DNA from: Actinoplanes sp. NBC_00393
GTDB taxonomy: Bacteria; Actinomycetota; Actinomycetes; Mycobacteriales; Micromonosporaceae
Assembly (NCBI RefSeq): GCF_036053395.1
Contig: NZ_CP107942.1
Span: forward strand, 5,298,501 to 5,362,500
DNA: 64,000 bases
Direction of reading: 5' to 3'
Shown: positions 24,112-33,060 of the stretch, piece after piece
Layout of the letters: each line of letters starts with the position of its first letter
How positions within the stretch are numbered: position 1 is the stretch's first letter
Translations under genes and position numbers: made by a program
The notes under the pieces: model-generated
What the model was told of the DNA's origin: nothing
Database searches by the model: none
The model's input: only the letters and a program-made list of their open reading frames with translations

Positions 24112-26628
24112 TCAGCCGGCCGTCCAGAACAGCGCGCGGGCGTACTGGGCGTACAGGCCCTTCGGGTGGGCCCGGAACAGCGGCTCGGTGCCGAACAGCA
24201 CGGCCCGGCCGTTGCCCGCGGTGGTCCCGGAGATCACCGCGGCCTGCCCGGCGGCCTGCGCCGGACCGTTCGCGCCGGCTTCCGTGGGCAGCCAGTGACC
24301 GGCCACCAGCGGGTCGGGGCCGTAGCGCTGCTCGACCGTGAACCCGCTGCCGGTGAACCAGAGCGGCGAGTAGATGAACGAGTTGGGCAGCGAGCCGGCT
24401 CCGACGACCGGGCCCTCGTTGGTGACGGTGACGACGCCGTTCGCGTCACCTCGGCCGGCGACCGCGGTGGCCGGGAGCAGGCCGGTCGCGGCGTTGAAGG
24501 CCGCGCCGGTGGCGCCCCGGGTGACCACGCCGCCGCCGGCCGCCAGGAACGCGTCGACCGTGGCCCGGCCGGTCGCGTTCAGGGTGGCGTAGGACAGGCC
24601 GGACGAGACGAGCAGAGTGTCGACGCCGTCCAGGTCGGCGCCGGCGTTCAGGGTCGCGGTGGAGACGGTCCGGACCGCGAAGCCCATCTCGGTCAGCGCG
24701 AACAGCTCGTCGGCGGAGATTGCGCCGGCGATCACGGGCTGGTCGAACACGTCGCCCTTGGCGCCATGGGAAGCGGTGAAGCGTACGCCGTACCGGTCTG
24801 CCACCGCAGCGGCCTCCGGGCGCGCCTCGGCCGGGACCACGACGGTGGCCGCGCCCGTACGCCGCAGTTTGATGCCCAGCGCGAGCAGCTCGTTGACCGC
24901 TCGCACGTCGTTGCCGTCGCGCAGCGACAGGGCGAGGTCCTTACCGCGCGGCGCGTCGACCGAGCCGGTCAGCGGCGCCCTACGGACCGGCGAGGTGGCG
25001 ACGCGGGGTGCGGCCGTGCGGCTGATGTCGACGGCGGCGCCCCAGAGCAGCCGGTGACTCCACCCGGAGATGTCGTACATCTGCGGGACGAGGTCGGAGA
25101 TGTCACGACCGGCCTCGAGCATCACGTTGGCGAGCCCACGCTTCGGCTGGTGCATGTCGACGAGGTAGGTGCCGGCCGGGTAACGCTTGCCGTTCAGGCT
25201 GAACGTGTGCCGCGCCCTGGTCACCCGCACGTCGTGGTCGACCAGGTGGTTGACCAGGCGCGCGGCCGCCGGCGTGCCGGCCGGGATGACGTACGCCCGC
25301 GGGAACTCGGTCGAGTACCGGTCCTCCGGGCCGAACCCCGGCACGAACCCGTCCGGGATCGTCGGCGACGGCTCACCGGCCCAGCCGCGGCGGAACTGCT
25401 CGATCTGGTCGGCCAGCAGGGTGGCCCGGTTGGTGTCGGAGTAGGTCAGCGTGGCCTCGATGGTCGCCGCCGCCACGTCGGTGTTCAGCGCCGACCGGCG
25501 GCGCAGCTCCTCGACCGGCAGGGTGTTGTACGCCGCGTTGTTGACCTGCAGCGGGATCTCCACGGTGTGCCCGATCGCGCCCTGGTACATCGCGTACATC
25601 GGGGTGAAGATCGGCGGCCAGTCGTCCCAGTCACCGGGCGCGTAGTCCCGGAACGGGATGTCCGCCCGGGTCGTCTCGGGGTAGCCGAGCTGCTGGATCG
25701 CGGCTTCCATCCCGAGCGCGTTCGGCAGCGCGTGCTTGATGTACAGATCGTACTCGTAGTTCTGCCCGTGCGGCGGGGTGGCCGGCTCGATCAGCGTGGT
25801 GCCGGTGTACCCGTGCTCGTCGAGCATCACGAACGGCTGCGTCCCGATCACCACGTCCCGGACCGCCCGCGATTCGGGCTGCGAACTGGTGGCGTGGTCG
25901 CGGTTGATGTCGAAGCCGTTGCCGTTGGCCCGGGTGCCGGCGATCCGGCCGTCCGGGTTGTTGGTGACGGTCACGTAGACCCGGCTGCGCTTGAGGAAGT
26001 CCCGGGTGGCCGCGTCGGTCGCGGTGGCCAGGCGCTCGATCACGCGCAGCGAGCCGTCGGTGCCCTCCCACTCGTTGCCGTGGATGTTCGCGTTGATCCA
26101 GATCGGCGTCTTGTAGCCCTTCGCCAGACTCCGGTCCCGCTTGGCCGCCCGCGGGTCGTCCTCGATCAGCTCGCGCCAGCGGTCCTGCCGGGCCGCTTCC
26201 GCGCCCGACTCCGGCGCGGTCACCGTGACCAGGTAGAGATCGCGGCCTCCGGCCGACTTCCCGATCACTTCGGCGGAGACCCGGTTGGAGGCCGCCTGCA
26301 GAGCATTCAATTTCGGAGCGATGGCATGGTACGGAATGAGCCCGAGCTTGATCGACCGGTCGTCCGGGTTCTCCGGGTAGACCGGCAACGTGTTCTGCCT
26401 CGGGTATCCGCGGGTCTTCGGCGTCCACCGGGTCTCCGCCTCGCCGGTGGCCCGCAGCAGTGTCGCCGCGCTCGCCGGAGCGACGGCGGCTACCTCGTTG
26501 CGTTCCGGACCGTTGCCGAAATCGCGTGTCGACGGGGAGTCACCGGGCGCGGCCGCGGCCGGGTTGGTGAGCAACGCCGCGGTCAGCACCACGGCGCCGA
26601 GTCCGGTCAGCGTTCGTGACAGGTCCAC
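24112..26628 (-). CDS. Secreted M14 zinc carboxypeptidase
   Basis: The 838-residue exported peptidase has a signal peptide (1-27, ending AAA-AP). The M14 domain lies at about 95-430: zinc ligands His183 and Glu186 in NIHGNEWEG, the substrate-binding segment NPDGRIAGTRANGNGFDINRD, a third His in LDEHGYTG, and a catalytic-type Glu in HTVEIPLQV. The C-terminal half (about 430-838) includes a glutamine-amidotransferase-like region (DGVDTLLVSSGLSYATLN) often seen in large actinobacterial M14 proteins. It probably trims peptides outside the cell and is transcribed alone. Confidence 0.88.
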   Translation of the reverse strand: MDLSRTLTGLGAVVLTAALLTNPAAAAPGDSPSTRDFGNGPERNEVAAVAPASAATLLRATGEAETRWTPKTRGYPRQNTLPVYPENPDDRSIKLGLIPYHAIAPKLNALQAASNRVSAEVIGKSAGGRDLYLVTVTAPESGAEAARQDRWRELIEDDPRAAKRDRSLAKGYKTPIWINANIHGNEWEGTDGSLRVIERLATATDAATRDFLKRSRVYVTVTNNPDGRIAGTRANGNGFDINRDHATSSQPESRAVRDVVIGTQPFVMLDEHGYTGTTLIEPATPPHGQNYEYDLYIKHALPNALGMEAAIQQLGYPETTRADIPFRDYAPGDWDDWPPIFTPMYAMYQGAIGHTVEIPLQVNNAAYNTLPVEELRRRSALNTDVAAATIEATLTYSDTNRATLLADQIEQFRRGWAGEPSPTIPDGFVPGFGPEDRYSTEFPRAYVIPAGTPAAARLVNHLVDHDVRVTRARHTFSLNGKRYPAGTYLVDMHQPKRGLANVMLEAGRDISDLVPQMYDISGWSHRLLWGAAVDISRTAAPRVATSPVRRAPLTGSVDAPRGKDLALSLRDGNDVRAVNELLALGIKLRRTGAATVVVPAEARPEAAAVADRYGVRFTASHGAKGDVFDQPVIAGAISADELFALTEMGFAVRTVSTATLNAGADLDGVDTLLVSSGLSYATLNATGRATVDAFLAAGGGVVTRGATGAAFNAATGLLPATAVAGRGDANGVVTVTNEGPVVGAGSLPNSFIYSPLWFTGSGFTVEQRYGPDPLVAGHWLPTEAGANGPAQAAGQAAVISGTTAGNGRAVLFGTEPLFRAHPKGLYAQYARALFWTAG

Positions 26629-26735
26629 AAAGCACCTCCGTTGGGATCCTCTCGAACCCTCTCCGGATCACCGACCGATGCACAAGGCTCTATATGGACC
26701 GTTGGCCATATCGTTCGGGTCATCGCTCCTGATGA

Positions 26736-27800
26736 TCAGGTGGCCGGTACCAGCAATCCGAACAGCCGCTGGCCGATCATCCCGGCCGGCGCGGGTGGCG
26801 GGGCGGCGGCGATCACCCGGGCGCCAGCCTCCCACGGCTCGCCGTCGAGCAGCAGCTCGTTGGTGATCAAGGAACCGTCCCGGTGACAGGTGAAGATCCG
26901 CAGCGCGTGCACGCCGTCGCTCAGCGGGACGTCCCGCAGCTCCTGCAGCAGCCGGTCGAGCAGCGGGCCGGCGGACGGGACCGGGTCCGGGGTGAACAGG
27001 GTGATCTGCGCGCCCAGGCACAGGTCGAAGGGGCCGCTCGGGTGCTCGTACCGTTCCCAGCTCACCTGGCCGGCGGCCGCGCCGCGGGCCAGCAGCGCCT
27101 CCACCACCGGATGGACCACGCCGCGCTGGAACATCGTCATCGCCTGGCGGATCGCCTCCCGCCAGGTCGACCCGGCCCCGGCGCAGCTCTCCACCATCCA
27201 CGGCTCGGCCAGCGCCGGATGATCGATGCCCACGTCGACCTGGGCCATCACCATCCCCGGCATCGGGCTCGGATGGGAGAAGAGCCGGACCGAGAACTCG
27301 GCGTCCCCGACACACAGGTTCTCCACCCGCAGCCCGTGCGCGGCCAGCAGACCGGCGAAGATCGCGGCCGGCGAGGGCACACCGCCGTCACCGGGCGCCG
27401 GCGCCGGAAGCGGCACGGCCAGCGCCACCGGGCCGAGGGCCAGGTCCGTCAGGTTCGAGCCGGCGTGCAGGGCGTTGTTGACCGCGGCGAACTCGGCGCT
27501 GCGCAGCCCGATCCGCTCGATGTCCGCCCGCCCGGCGATCTCAGCCTGGGCGATCGCTGCCACGAAGACCGGTTCGGCGTCGAGCGGCCGCTCGACGCCG
27601 CCGTCCAGGAAGGTGCCGGCGAACTGCACGCCGGTCAGGACACGACGGCCGTACGCCAGCGGCAGGAACACCAGCAGCCGCTCGGCCAGCCACGGCTCCA
27701 CCCCGGCGGCGCGCAGGCGTGCTCGCACCTCGTCGTCACCGGGCGGCTCCACGCCCTCCCGGAACGCGGCGACGCCCACCACCACGGCCTCGTCGGACAT
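26736..27800 (-). CDS. Hypothetical cytoplasmic protein
   Basis: The 354-residue protein has no signal peptide, helix or motif I recognise. It reads as two alpha/beta halves joined by a Gly/Pro-rich stretch (PLPAPAPGDGG, about residue 130). The second half contains PWMVESCAGAGSTWREAI and a repeated DG-hairpin pattern (SDGVHALRIFTCHRDGSL). Coding character is good, with strong GC3 and no internal breaks. It is followed 20 bp upstream by the TetR gene on the same strand, so they may be co-transcribed. A DUF6348-type protein is a weak possibility. Confidence 0.6.
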   Translation of the reverse strand: MSDEAVVVGVAAFREGVEPPGDDEVRARLRAAGVEPWLAERLLVFLPLAYGRRVLTGVQFAGTFLDGGVERPLDAEPVFVAAIAQAEIAGRADIERIGLRSAEFAAVNNALHAGSNLTDLALGPVALAVPLPAPAPGDGGVPSPAAIFAGLLAAHGLRVENLCVGDAEFSVRLFSHPSPMPGMVMAQVDVGIDHPALAEPWMVESCAGAGSTWREAIRQAMTMFQRGVVHPVVEALLARGAAAGQVSWERYEHPSGPFDLCLGAQITLFTPDPVPSAGPLLDRLLQELRDVPLSDGVHALRIFTCHRDGSLITNELLLDGEPWEAGARVIAAAPPPAPAGMIGQRLFGLLVPAT

Positions 27801-27819
27801 CGGGCGAGCTTAGATCATC

Positions 27820-28446
27820 TCAGCGCAGGATCGTGTCGAGCCCACGGTCGAACAGCACCTCGTCATCCCAGCGTGCCGGATCCAGGTGACCGGAGGCCTC
27901 GAGCGTCGGATAGGCCTGTGCGATCCGGCTGCCGTCCGACTGCGCGCCGGCCGTCCGGCGCCAGGTGGCCTCGGTGACCGCGGCGCCGATCACGTAGTTG
28001 GCCACCAGCCGGGTGGTCACCGCGAGCTCCAGCCCGCCGTGGCCGCCCCGCACCAGCGCGGCCTGCAGAAACTCGGTGCGGGCCAGCACATTCGGCCCGA
28101 GCATCGGACGCCCGATCAGCGCGGGCGCCCAGGGATGCGCCAGCATGGCAGCCCGCCAACCCCGCACGAGGGTACGCACGTCAGCACGCCAGTCCGCCCC
28201 CGGCTCGGGAATCGTCACCTCCCCGAAGATCTCGTCCACGGCCAGGTCGAGCACGTCGTCCTTGGTGGTGACGTGCCAATAAAGAGCGGTCGAGGTGACG
28301 TCGAGCCGTTGTGCGAGCTTGCGCATGGTCAGCCCGGCGACCCCGTCCTGGTCGAGCAGCACGACGGCCTCGGCAACGATCCGCTCCTGGGTCAGCTGGG
28401 GCGAGCGGCGTGGCCGCGAGCTCTCGTCACGAAGCCAGATCGTCAT
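27820..28446 (-). CDS. TetR-family regulator
   Basis: The 208-residue protein has an N-terminal helix-turn-helix (RIVAEAVVLLDQDGVAGLTMRKLAQRLDVTSTALYWHV, split across residues about 22-60). The C-terminal ligand domain is of the TetR_C_1 type associated with tetracycline-like or multidrug repressors (WRAAMLAHPWAPALIGRP). It is divergent from a small gene across a short region that contains a near-perfect inverted repeat. It probably represses itself and that small gene. Confidence 0.85.
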   Translation of the reverse strand: MTIWLRDESSRPRRSPQLTQERIVAEAVVLLDQDGVAGLTMRKLAQRLDVTSTALYWHVTTKDDVLDLAVDEIFGEVTIPEPGADWRADVRTLVRGWRAAMLAHPWAPALIGRPMLGPNVLARTEFLQAALVRGGHGGLELAVTTRLVANYVIGAAVTEATWRRTAGAQSDGSRIAQAYPTLEASGHLDPARWDDEVLFDRGLDTILR

Positions 28447-28456
28447 GGCGCTTAGG

Positions 28457-28488
28457 TTAACATCGGTAAGTCAGCTTACCGGCGTTAA
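28457..28488. promoter_or_regulatory. TetR-type operator
   Basis: CGGTAAG-tcag-CTTACCG forms a 7-bp-arm inverted repeat flanked by TTAAC and GTTAA outer arms (one base out of register). It fills the space between the divergent TetR gene and the small gene. This is a likely TetR binding site controlling both. Confidence 0.7.
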
Positions 28489-28502
28489 AGGGAGGCCTGG
28501 GC

Positions 28503-28727
28503 ATGCCCCTGATGCGGATACAGCTGGAGAGCGACCGGAGAACGGCTCGCCGCGTAATGGACCTGCACCTGGCCGGCCGCGCCGACCGCGCCAGCGTCGA
28601 CGCCGCCCGCGACCAGGTGTGGAAACACGGCCGCACCCCGGCCGCCGACCCGGTCTTCGTCGGCATCACCAACGGCGAGCCGGTCCGCCTCCTCTACGAC
28701 GTGGAGGTCTACCTGGAGACCGCCTAG
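28503..28727 (+). CDS. Small hypothetical protein under TetR control
   Basis: The 74-residue protein starts at an ATG with GGAGG seven bases upstream, which is the main reason to accept it. The sequence is mixed alpha/beta (MRIQLESDRRTARRVMDLHL, PVRLLYDVEVYLET) without membrane helix or cysteine. It is the only candidate target of the divergent TetR regulator. I do not recognise a family. Confidence 0.55.
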   Translation: MPLMRIQLESDRRTARRVMDLHLAGRADRASVDAARDQVWKHGRTPAADPVFVGITNGEPVRLLYDVEVYLETA

Positions 28728-28761
28728 ACACCTTCCCTGACTCCGGTGACATATGGGTTCC

Positions 28762-28830
28762 CGAACGCCGGCACACCCGTGGCGGGTGTAGGCACATCCG
28801 CTGTGGGTGTGGCCGTTCACCCGGAAGGCC
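28762..28830 (-). repeat. Dispersed hairpin-rich repeat, copy 2
   Basis: Read on the minus strand, the central 60 bp match the element at 17.81-17.87 kb with the same order of GGCCACACCC, TGTG, CTACA and CCGC blocks. Substitutions in one arm are often matched in the other, suggesting the folded form is kept. The rest of the 276-bp gap between genes (28728-29003) shows no gene. Confidence 0.6.
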
Positions 28831-29003
28831 TCCCGCCGCAGAGCGCCGGCCGCCGCGCGCACTTTGCTCTGCCGGCCGGCCGGCGGGCCCACCCGGCGCT
28901 GGCCGGCGCTCTGCCCACAAGCCGGCGACGCGCCCGCCCCGCGCCGCACAGCAGCAGACCGCGGTGTCGGAGCCCAGGGGCGGCGGGTCAGCGTGGCGGC
29001 GGG

Positions 29004-29642
29004 TCAGCGGGTGGGAGTTGACGGGCCGACGTGGTGGTCTAGCCACTGGCGCAAGGGCTGGCTAACCCGCAGGAAACCGACGATTCGCTCGAGCGCGGCC
29101 GGGGTGCCCATCCACTCGGCCGGTTCCCACTCCTGCCACGTGGTCAGGCCCTTGTGGCGCAGCAGCTCAGCGCGGGGATGGTCCTTCGGGTAGCCGCGGG
29201 GTGCGGTCTTCAGGGTGCCGTGGCCGTGCACGCTGATGCCGGCACCTTCGATGGTGGCCAGCAGGGAGGTCAGCTCGGGGCCGGCGGCGGTGCTCGCCAC
29301 CGCACGCCGGTAGCGGTCGATCTGGTCGGGCGCCATCTGGTACATGCCGCAGCCCGCGGCCAGGCCGTCGGCGGAGAGCTGGAGGTAGCCGCCGGACTCC
29401 AGCCAGGCGCCGATGTGCGTCTTGTACGGGCTCTTGTCCTTGCTGAAGCGGACGTCCCGGTACGGCCGGAAGATCCGCCCGGCCCCGAACTCCGGCTCCA
29501 ACTCGGCGAGCAGCTGCTCCATCGGCGCCCGCACCCGGGTCTCGTAGAACTCCTTGTGGGCGGTCCAGTACGTCTTCGAGTTGTCGGCGCTCAGACCGTC
29601 GTAGAACTCGAGGGCCTCGCTCGGCCAGCCACGGAACGTCAC
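29004..29642 (-). CDS. DUF2461 family protein
   Basis: The 212-residue protein begins VTFRGWPSEALEFYDGLSAD and contains NSKTYWTAHKEFYE, IFRPYRDVRFSKDKSPYKTHIG split over about 55-80, and GGYLQLSADGLAAGCGMY, the hallmarks of DUF2461. The GTG start overlaps the CitE-like stop by 4 bp. It is the last gene of the 12-gene minus-strand operon. Function of the family is unknown; it may be a passenger at the operon end. Confidence 0.82.
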   Translation of the reverse strand: MTFRGWPSEALEFYDGLSADNSKTYWTAHKEFYETRVRAPMEQLLAELEPEFGAGRIFRPYRDVRFSKDKSPYKTHIGAWLESGGYLQLSADGLAAGCGMYQMAPDQIDRYRRAVASTAAGPELTSLLATIEGAGISVHGHGTLKTAPRGYPKDHPRAELLRHKGLTTWQEWEPAEWMGTPAALERIVGFLRVSQPLRQWLDHHVGPSTPTR

Positions 29643-30505
29643 CCGGCGATTCTGCCACCGGCCAGAGCCAGCACCCGCCTCGCGTCGCGGACCACCGCCA
29701 GGTCGACCATCCGGCCGCGGGCGTCCAGGCACACCCCTCCCCCGGCGGCCTCGAAGCGTTCCACCAGGTCACGGGCCTCGGCCACCTCGTCGGCGGACGG
29801 GGTGAAGACCTCGTGCACGACCGGGAGCTGCGCCGGATGGATGCAGGCCCGTCCGCGGAAGCCGAGTCGTTTCAGGGTGCGGGTCGAGCGGCGCAGGGCG
29901 TCCAGGTCGCGGAAGTCGGTGGTGACGGCGGCGGCCGGCGGTTCGATCCCGGCGGCAGCCGAGGCGAGGACGACCGTGGAGCGGGCCAGGAGCAGCGAGT
30001 CGTCGCCCGGGGTGATCCCCAGCTCGGCGGCCAGATCAGCTTCGCCGATCTGCATCCGGGTGACGCGCGGCGCGCTCGCGAGATCGGCGGCGGCGAGGAT
30101 GGCCTGCGGAGTTTCCAGCAGGGGTACGAGTCCGACCGCCCCCGCCGGATCAAGGTCGTCGAGGAGATGGCCGAGGGTGGTGACCTGCTCCGGCGAAGCC
30201 TTGGCAACGACCAGGCCACGCAGCGTCGACGCCGCCGCACCGCCGGCGGCCGGCGCCGGGCGCAGCGCAGCGGTGACCGCGGCCCGCGCGTCCTCCAAAC
30301 CCGCCGGCCCGGCGTTGACGCGCACGTAGACCGGTGCGGCGGGCGGCACCGACGTCAGCCAGGCGGCCACCGCGTCCCGGGTCGCTGCCTTCTCGGCTGC
30401 GGGAACCGCGTCCTCCAGGTCGACGATGAGCGCGTCGGCCCCGCGGGACAGGGCGGTGGCCAGCATCTTCGGCTGGTTGCCGGGCACGTACAGAAAGGAT
30501 CTCAT
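29639..30505 (-). CDS. CitE-like acyl-CoA lyase (HpcH/HpaI family)
   Basis: The 288-residue TIM-barrel lyase has the CitE N-terminus RSFLYVPGNQPKML, an acidic metal site (IVDLEDAVP), VRVNAG, a central Glu in LVPLLETPQAILAA and GRACIHPAQL near the C-terminus. The family cleaves citryl-, citramalyl-, malyl- or beta-methylmalyl-CoA. Together with the family III CoA-transferase and MaoC hydratase of this operon, citramalyl-CoA-type cleavage to acetyl-CoA and pyruvate (or substituted versions) is the best guess. It is coupled to its upstream acyl-CoA dehydrogenase gene by overlap. Confidence 0.85.
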   Translation of the reverse strand: MRSFLYVPGNQPKMLATALSRGADALIVDLEDAVPAAEKAATRDAVAAWLTSVPPAAPVYVRVNAGPAGLEDARAAVTAALRPAPAAGGAAASTLRGLVVAKASPEQVTTLGHLLDDLDPAGAVGLVPLLETPQAILAAADLASAPRVTRMQIGEADLAAELGITPGDDSLLLARSTVVLASAAAGIEPPAAAVTTDFRDLDALRRSTRTLKRLGFRGRACIHPAQLPVVHEVFTPSADEVAEARDLVERFEAAGGGVCLDARGRMVDLAVVRDARRVLALAGGRIAG

Positions 30506-31665
30506 CCGATGGCCGCCGCGCCGCTGAGCAGCGCGCGGGCGATCACCGTGCGCTGGATGTCGTTGGTGCCCTCGCCGATCATCATGAGCGGCGCGTCCCG
30601 GTAGAGGCGTTCCACTACGAACTCCTTCGAGTAGCCGTAACCGCCGTGCACCTGCATCGAGTTGAGCGCGCAGAACATCGCCGCCTCGGAGGCGAAGGCC
30701 TTGGCCATGCCGGCTTCCATGTCGACCCGGTGGCCGCCGTCGGCGCGGGACGCGGCCCAGTAGACGAGCAGCCGGGCGGCCTGCACCTGCGCCGCCATCT
30801 CGGCGATCTTCAGCTGGATCGCCTGGAAGTCACCGATCGGCCTACCGAAGGCGTGCCGCTGCCCGGCGTAGCGCAGCGCCTCGTCGTACGCGGCCTGGGC
30901 GATCCCGAGCGCCCGGGCCGCCACGTTGATCCGCCCGGTCTCCAGGCCGGAGAGCACCTGCTGCATGCCCCGGCCCTCGACCCCGCCGAGCAGCTGCGCC
31001 GCCGGAACCCGGACGTCGTCGAGGAGCACCTCGCACGACTCGGTGCCCTTGTAGCCGAGTTTCGGCAGGTCCCGCTCGACGGTGAAGCCGGGCGAGCCGG
31101 CCTCGACGAGGAGCACCGACATGCCGCGATGGGCGGGTGAAGCGGTCGGGTCGGTCTTGCAGAGGACCGGGAGCGGGTCGGCGTACCGGGCGTTGGTGAT
31201 CCAGGTCTTGCGGCCGTTCAGGACGAAGAAGGAGCCGTCGCGGATCGCGGTGGTGGTGATGCCCTGCAGGTCGGAGCCCGCGTCCGGTTCGGTGAGGGCG
31301 ATGCCGGTGCGGCGTTTCCCGGTCGCCAGGTCCGGCAGGTAGCGCTGTTTCTGCTCCTCGGTGCCGTGCCGGGCGATCAGCCAGCAGGACAGCGAGTGAC
31401 TGCCGAGGATGCCGGCGACGCCCATCCAGCCCTTGGCGATCTCCTCGAAGACGAGCGCGAAGCTGACCATGTCGGCGCCGAGACCGCCGTACTCCTCGGG
31501 CACGGTCAGGCCGAACAGGCCCATCTCGCGCATGGTCGCGACGATCTCGGCCGGGTAGCGGCCGGAGTCCTCCCACTCCTGCACGACCGGGCGGATCTCC
31601 CGGTCGACGAAGTCGCGGAGCACGTCACGGAACATCCGCTGTTCGTCGGTGAGCTCAAAGTCCAT
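30502..31665 (-). CDS. Acyl-CoA dehydrogenase
   Basis: The 387-residue FAD enzyme introduces a C2-C3 double bond in an acyl-CoA. It has the three-domain pattern: FELTDEQRMFRDVLRDFV (N-terminal helices), GIALTEPDAGSDLQGITT (middle FAD loop) and a C-terminal domain with QVHGGYGYSKEFVVERLYRDA. The catalytic base is probably the Glu in the IGEGTNDIQR region, as in short-chain members. I chose ATG with GGAG five bases upstream; a GTG two codons earlier lies inside that site. Substrate range is unknown. Confidence 0.88.
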   Translation of the reverse strand: MDFELTDEQRMFRDVLRDFVDREIRPVVQEWEDSGRYPAEIVATMREMGLFGLTVPEEYGGLGADMVSFALVFEEIAKGWMGVAGILGSHSLSCWLIARHGTEEQKQRYLPDLATGKRRTGIALTEPDAGSDLQGITTTAIRDGSFFVLNGRKTWITNARYADPLPVLCKTDPTASPAHRGMSVLLVEAGSPGFTVERDLPKLGYKGTESCEVLLDDVRVPAAQLLGGVEGRGMQQVLSGLETGRINVAARALGIAQAAYDEALRYAGQRHAFGRPIGDFQAIQLKIAEMAAQVQAARLLVYWAASRADGGHRVDMEAGMAKAFASEAAMFCALNSMQVHGGYGYSKEFVVERLYRDAPLMMIGEGTNDIQRTVIARALLSGAAAIG

Positions 31666-31951
31666 CGTCACTCCGGAAGACTGGGGGTTCCCGGCCGGGA
31701 ACGAGCCGGACCGGCTGGTCGCACCGCGGGTCGGCGACGTCGATCAGGTGGGTGAGCACGATCGGGCCCTCGGTGAGCCGGACCCGGGCGAGGGTGTAGG
31801 GCGTCTCGGCCCGGTGGACCACGGTGAAGCTGTCCACCGTGCCGGTGCCGGCGGCGGGCACGTCGTGAAGCTCGCTGCCACCGCAGCCGGTGCACAGCAC
31901 GCGCGGGTAGTGCTGGAACCGCCGGCAGGTGCGGCACTGCTGGAGCATCAT
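31655..31951 (-). CDS. DUF35 zinc-ribbon/OB-fold protein
   Basis: The 98-residue protein has a rubredoxin-like zinc ribbon (Cys6, Cys9, Cys20, Cys23) and a short OB-fold (DSFTVVHRAETPYTLARVRL, VLTHLIDV). DUF35 proteins bind thiolase-like partners; in steroid side-chain degradation the DUF35 part of ChsH2 is needed by the aldolase Ltp2. The thiolase-like gene upstream overlaps it by 4 bp, so a complex is very likely. It is slightly shorter than the 120-140 residues usual for the family. Confidence 0.85.
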   Translation of the reverse strand: MMLQQCRTCRRFQHYPRVLCTGCGGSELHDVPAAGTGTVDSFTVVHRAETPYTLARVRLTEGPIVLTHLIDVADPRCDQPVRLVPGREPPVFRSDDGL

Positions 31952-33060
31952 CGGTCGGCCCTCAGGATCACCGTGGCGTGGCTGGAGAAGATGCCGCCGG
32001 TCCCGTGGGCGAGAGCGGTCGCGGCCCCCGGCACCTGCCGCTCACCGCACTCCCCGCGCAGCTGGCGCACTGCCTCCACCAGCAGCAACACGCCGAACTG
32101 GCCGGGATGGCAGTAGGCGAGCCCGCCCCCGCCGGTGTTGTGCGGCACGGTCGCGGACAGGCCCGCGCCGGGCGGGGCGAAGCCGAGCGCTTCCAGGCCG
32201 AGCGGGACCGAGATGGTGAACGAGTCGTAGAGCTGCACCACGTCGATGTCCGCCGGGACCAGACCCGCACGAGCGAAGGCGCGACGACCGGAATCGATCG
32301 CTCCGGTCCGCAGCAGGTCGGGCGCGGTCGCCATCCCGGTGTGGGTCAGCGCCTCGCCGTAGCCGAGCACCACCACCGGCGGTCTCGGCAGGTCCCGGGC
32401 CCGGTCGAGCGAGGTCAGCACGACCGCGCCACCACCGTCGGTGACCAGGCAGCAGTCCAGCGCGCCGAGCGGGCTGGAGATCATCGGGGCGGCGAGCACG
32501 TCGTCGACGGTCAGCGGGCCCCTACCGTAGGTCCAGGCCGTCGGGTTGCGCTGGGCACGGTCCCGCGCGGCCACCGCGACCGCGGCCAGATCGGCGCGGT
32601 CCAGGCCGTACGTGTGCAGGTAACGCTGGGCGACCATGGCGTAGTAGGAGATCGGGTAGAGCGGACGGTACGGCTCCTCGAACGCCGCCTCCGGCGTCCC
32701 TTCCTCGTAGGTCCCGGTCAGCTTGCGGCTGCGGGCGGAGCGCTGATTGCTGGCGTACGAGATGACGACAGTCGAACACTGTCCCGCGTTGATCGCCTGG
32801 GCCGCGCGTGCCACGTACATCTCGAAGACCGCGCCCCCAGCGAAGCTGGAGTCGCTCCAGGCCGGCTGGATCCCCAGGTAGTCCGCGAGTTGGGTCGCCG
32901 AGAAGCGGGAGATCCCGTTGGTGGCGAGGCCGTCCACGTCGGCCGGGGTGAGCCCGGCGTCGGCGAGCGCCCGGGTGACCGCCTGGGTCTGCAGCTCCAG
33001 GATCGACTTCCCGGTCTTCCCCAGGTCGCACTCGGCGGCCCCCGCGATCGCCACGCTCAT
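31948..33060 (-). CDS. Thiolase-like protein (Ltp2-type aldolase candidate)
   Basis: The 370-residue thiolase-fold protein resembles lipid-transfer-type thiolases rather than degradative thiolases. The nucleophilic Cys loop reads SDSSFAGGAVFEMYVA without a Cys, while the C-terminal motif NTGGGGLAYCHPGQFGVLLLVEAV remains. Loss of the first Cys is typical of Ltp2-like retro-aldolases that work with DUF35 partners and release an acyl-CoA from a side chain. The adjacent MaoC pair, acyl-CoA dehydrogenase and DUF35 protein make the same set as the steroid side-chain system. The substrate here is unlikely to be a steroid, since no sterol genes are present. Confidence 0.8.
   Translation of the reverse strand: MSVAIAGAAECDLGKTGKSILELQTQAVTRALADAGLTPADVDGLATNGISRFSATQLADYLGIQPAWSDSSFAGGAVFEMYVARAAQAINAGQCSTVVISYASNQRSARSRKLTGTYEEGTPEAAFEEPYRPLYPISYYAMVAQRYLHTYGLDRADLAAVAVAARDRAQRNPTAWTYGRGPLTVDDVLAAPMISSPLGALDCCLVTDGGGAVVLTSLDRARDLPRPPVVVLGYGEALTHTGMATAPDLLRTGAIDSGRRAFARAGLVPADIDVVQLYDSFTISVPLGLEALGFAPPGAGLSATVPHNTGGGGLAYCHPGQFGVLLLVEAVRQLRGECGERQVPGAATALAHGTGGIFSSHATVILRADR

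Noticed and set aside
26736..27800. Membership of this hypothetical gene in the TetR regulon
   Set aside because: It lies downstream of the TetR gene on the same strand with no separate operator; co-transcription is possible but no functional link can be read.
31948..33060. Degradative 3-oxoadipyl-CoA thiolase completing the hydroxyquinol branch
   Set aside because: The N-terminal catalytic Cys is absent and a DUF35 partner is coupled to it, pointing to an Ltp2-like aldolase instead.
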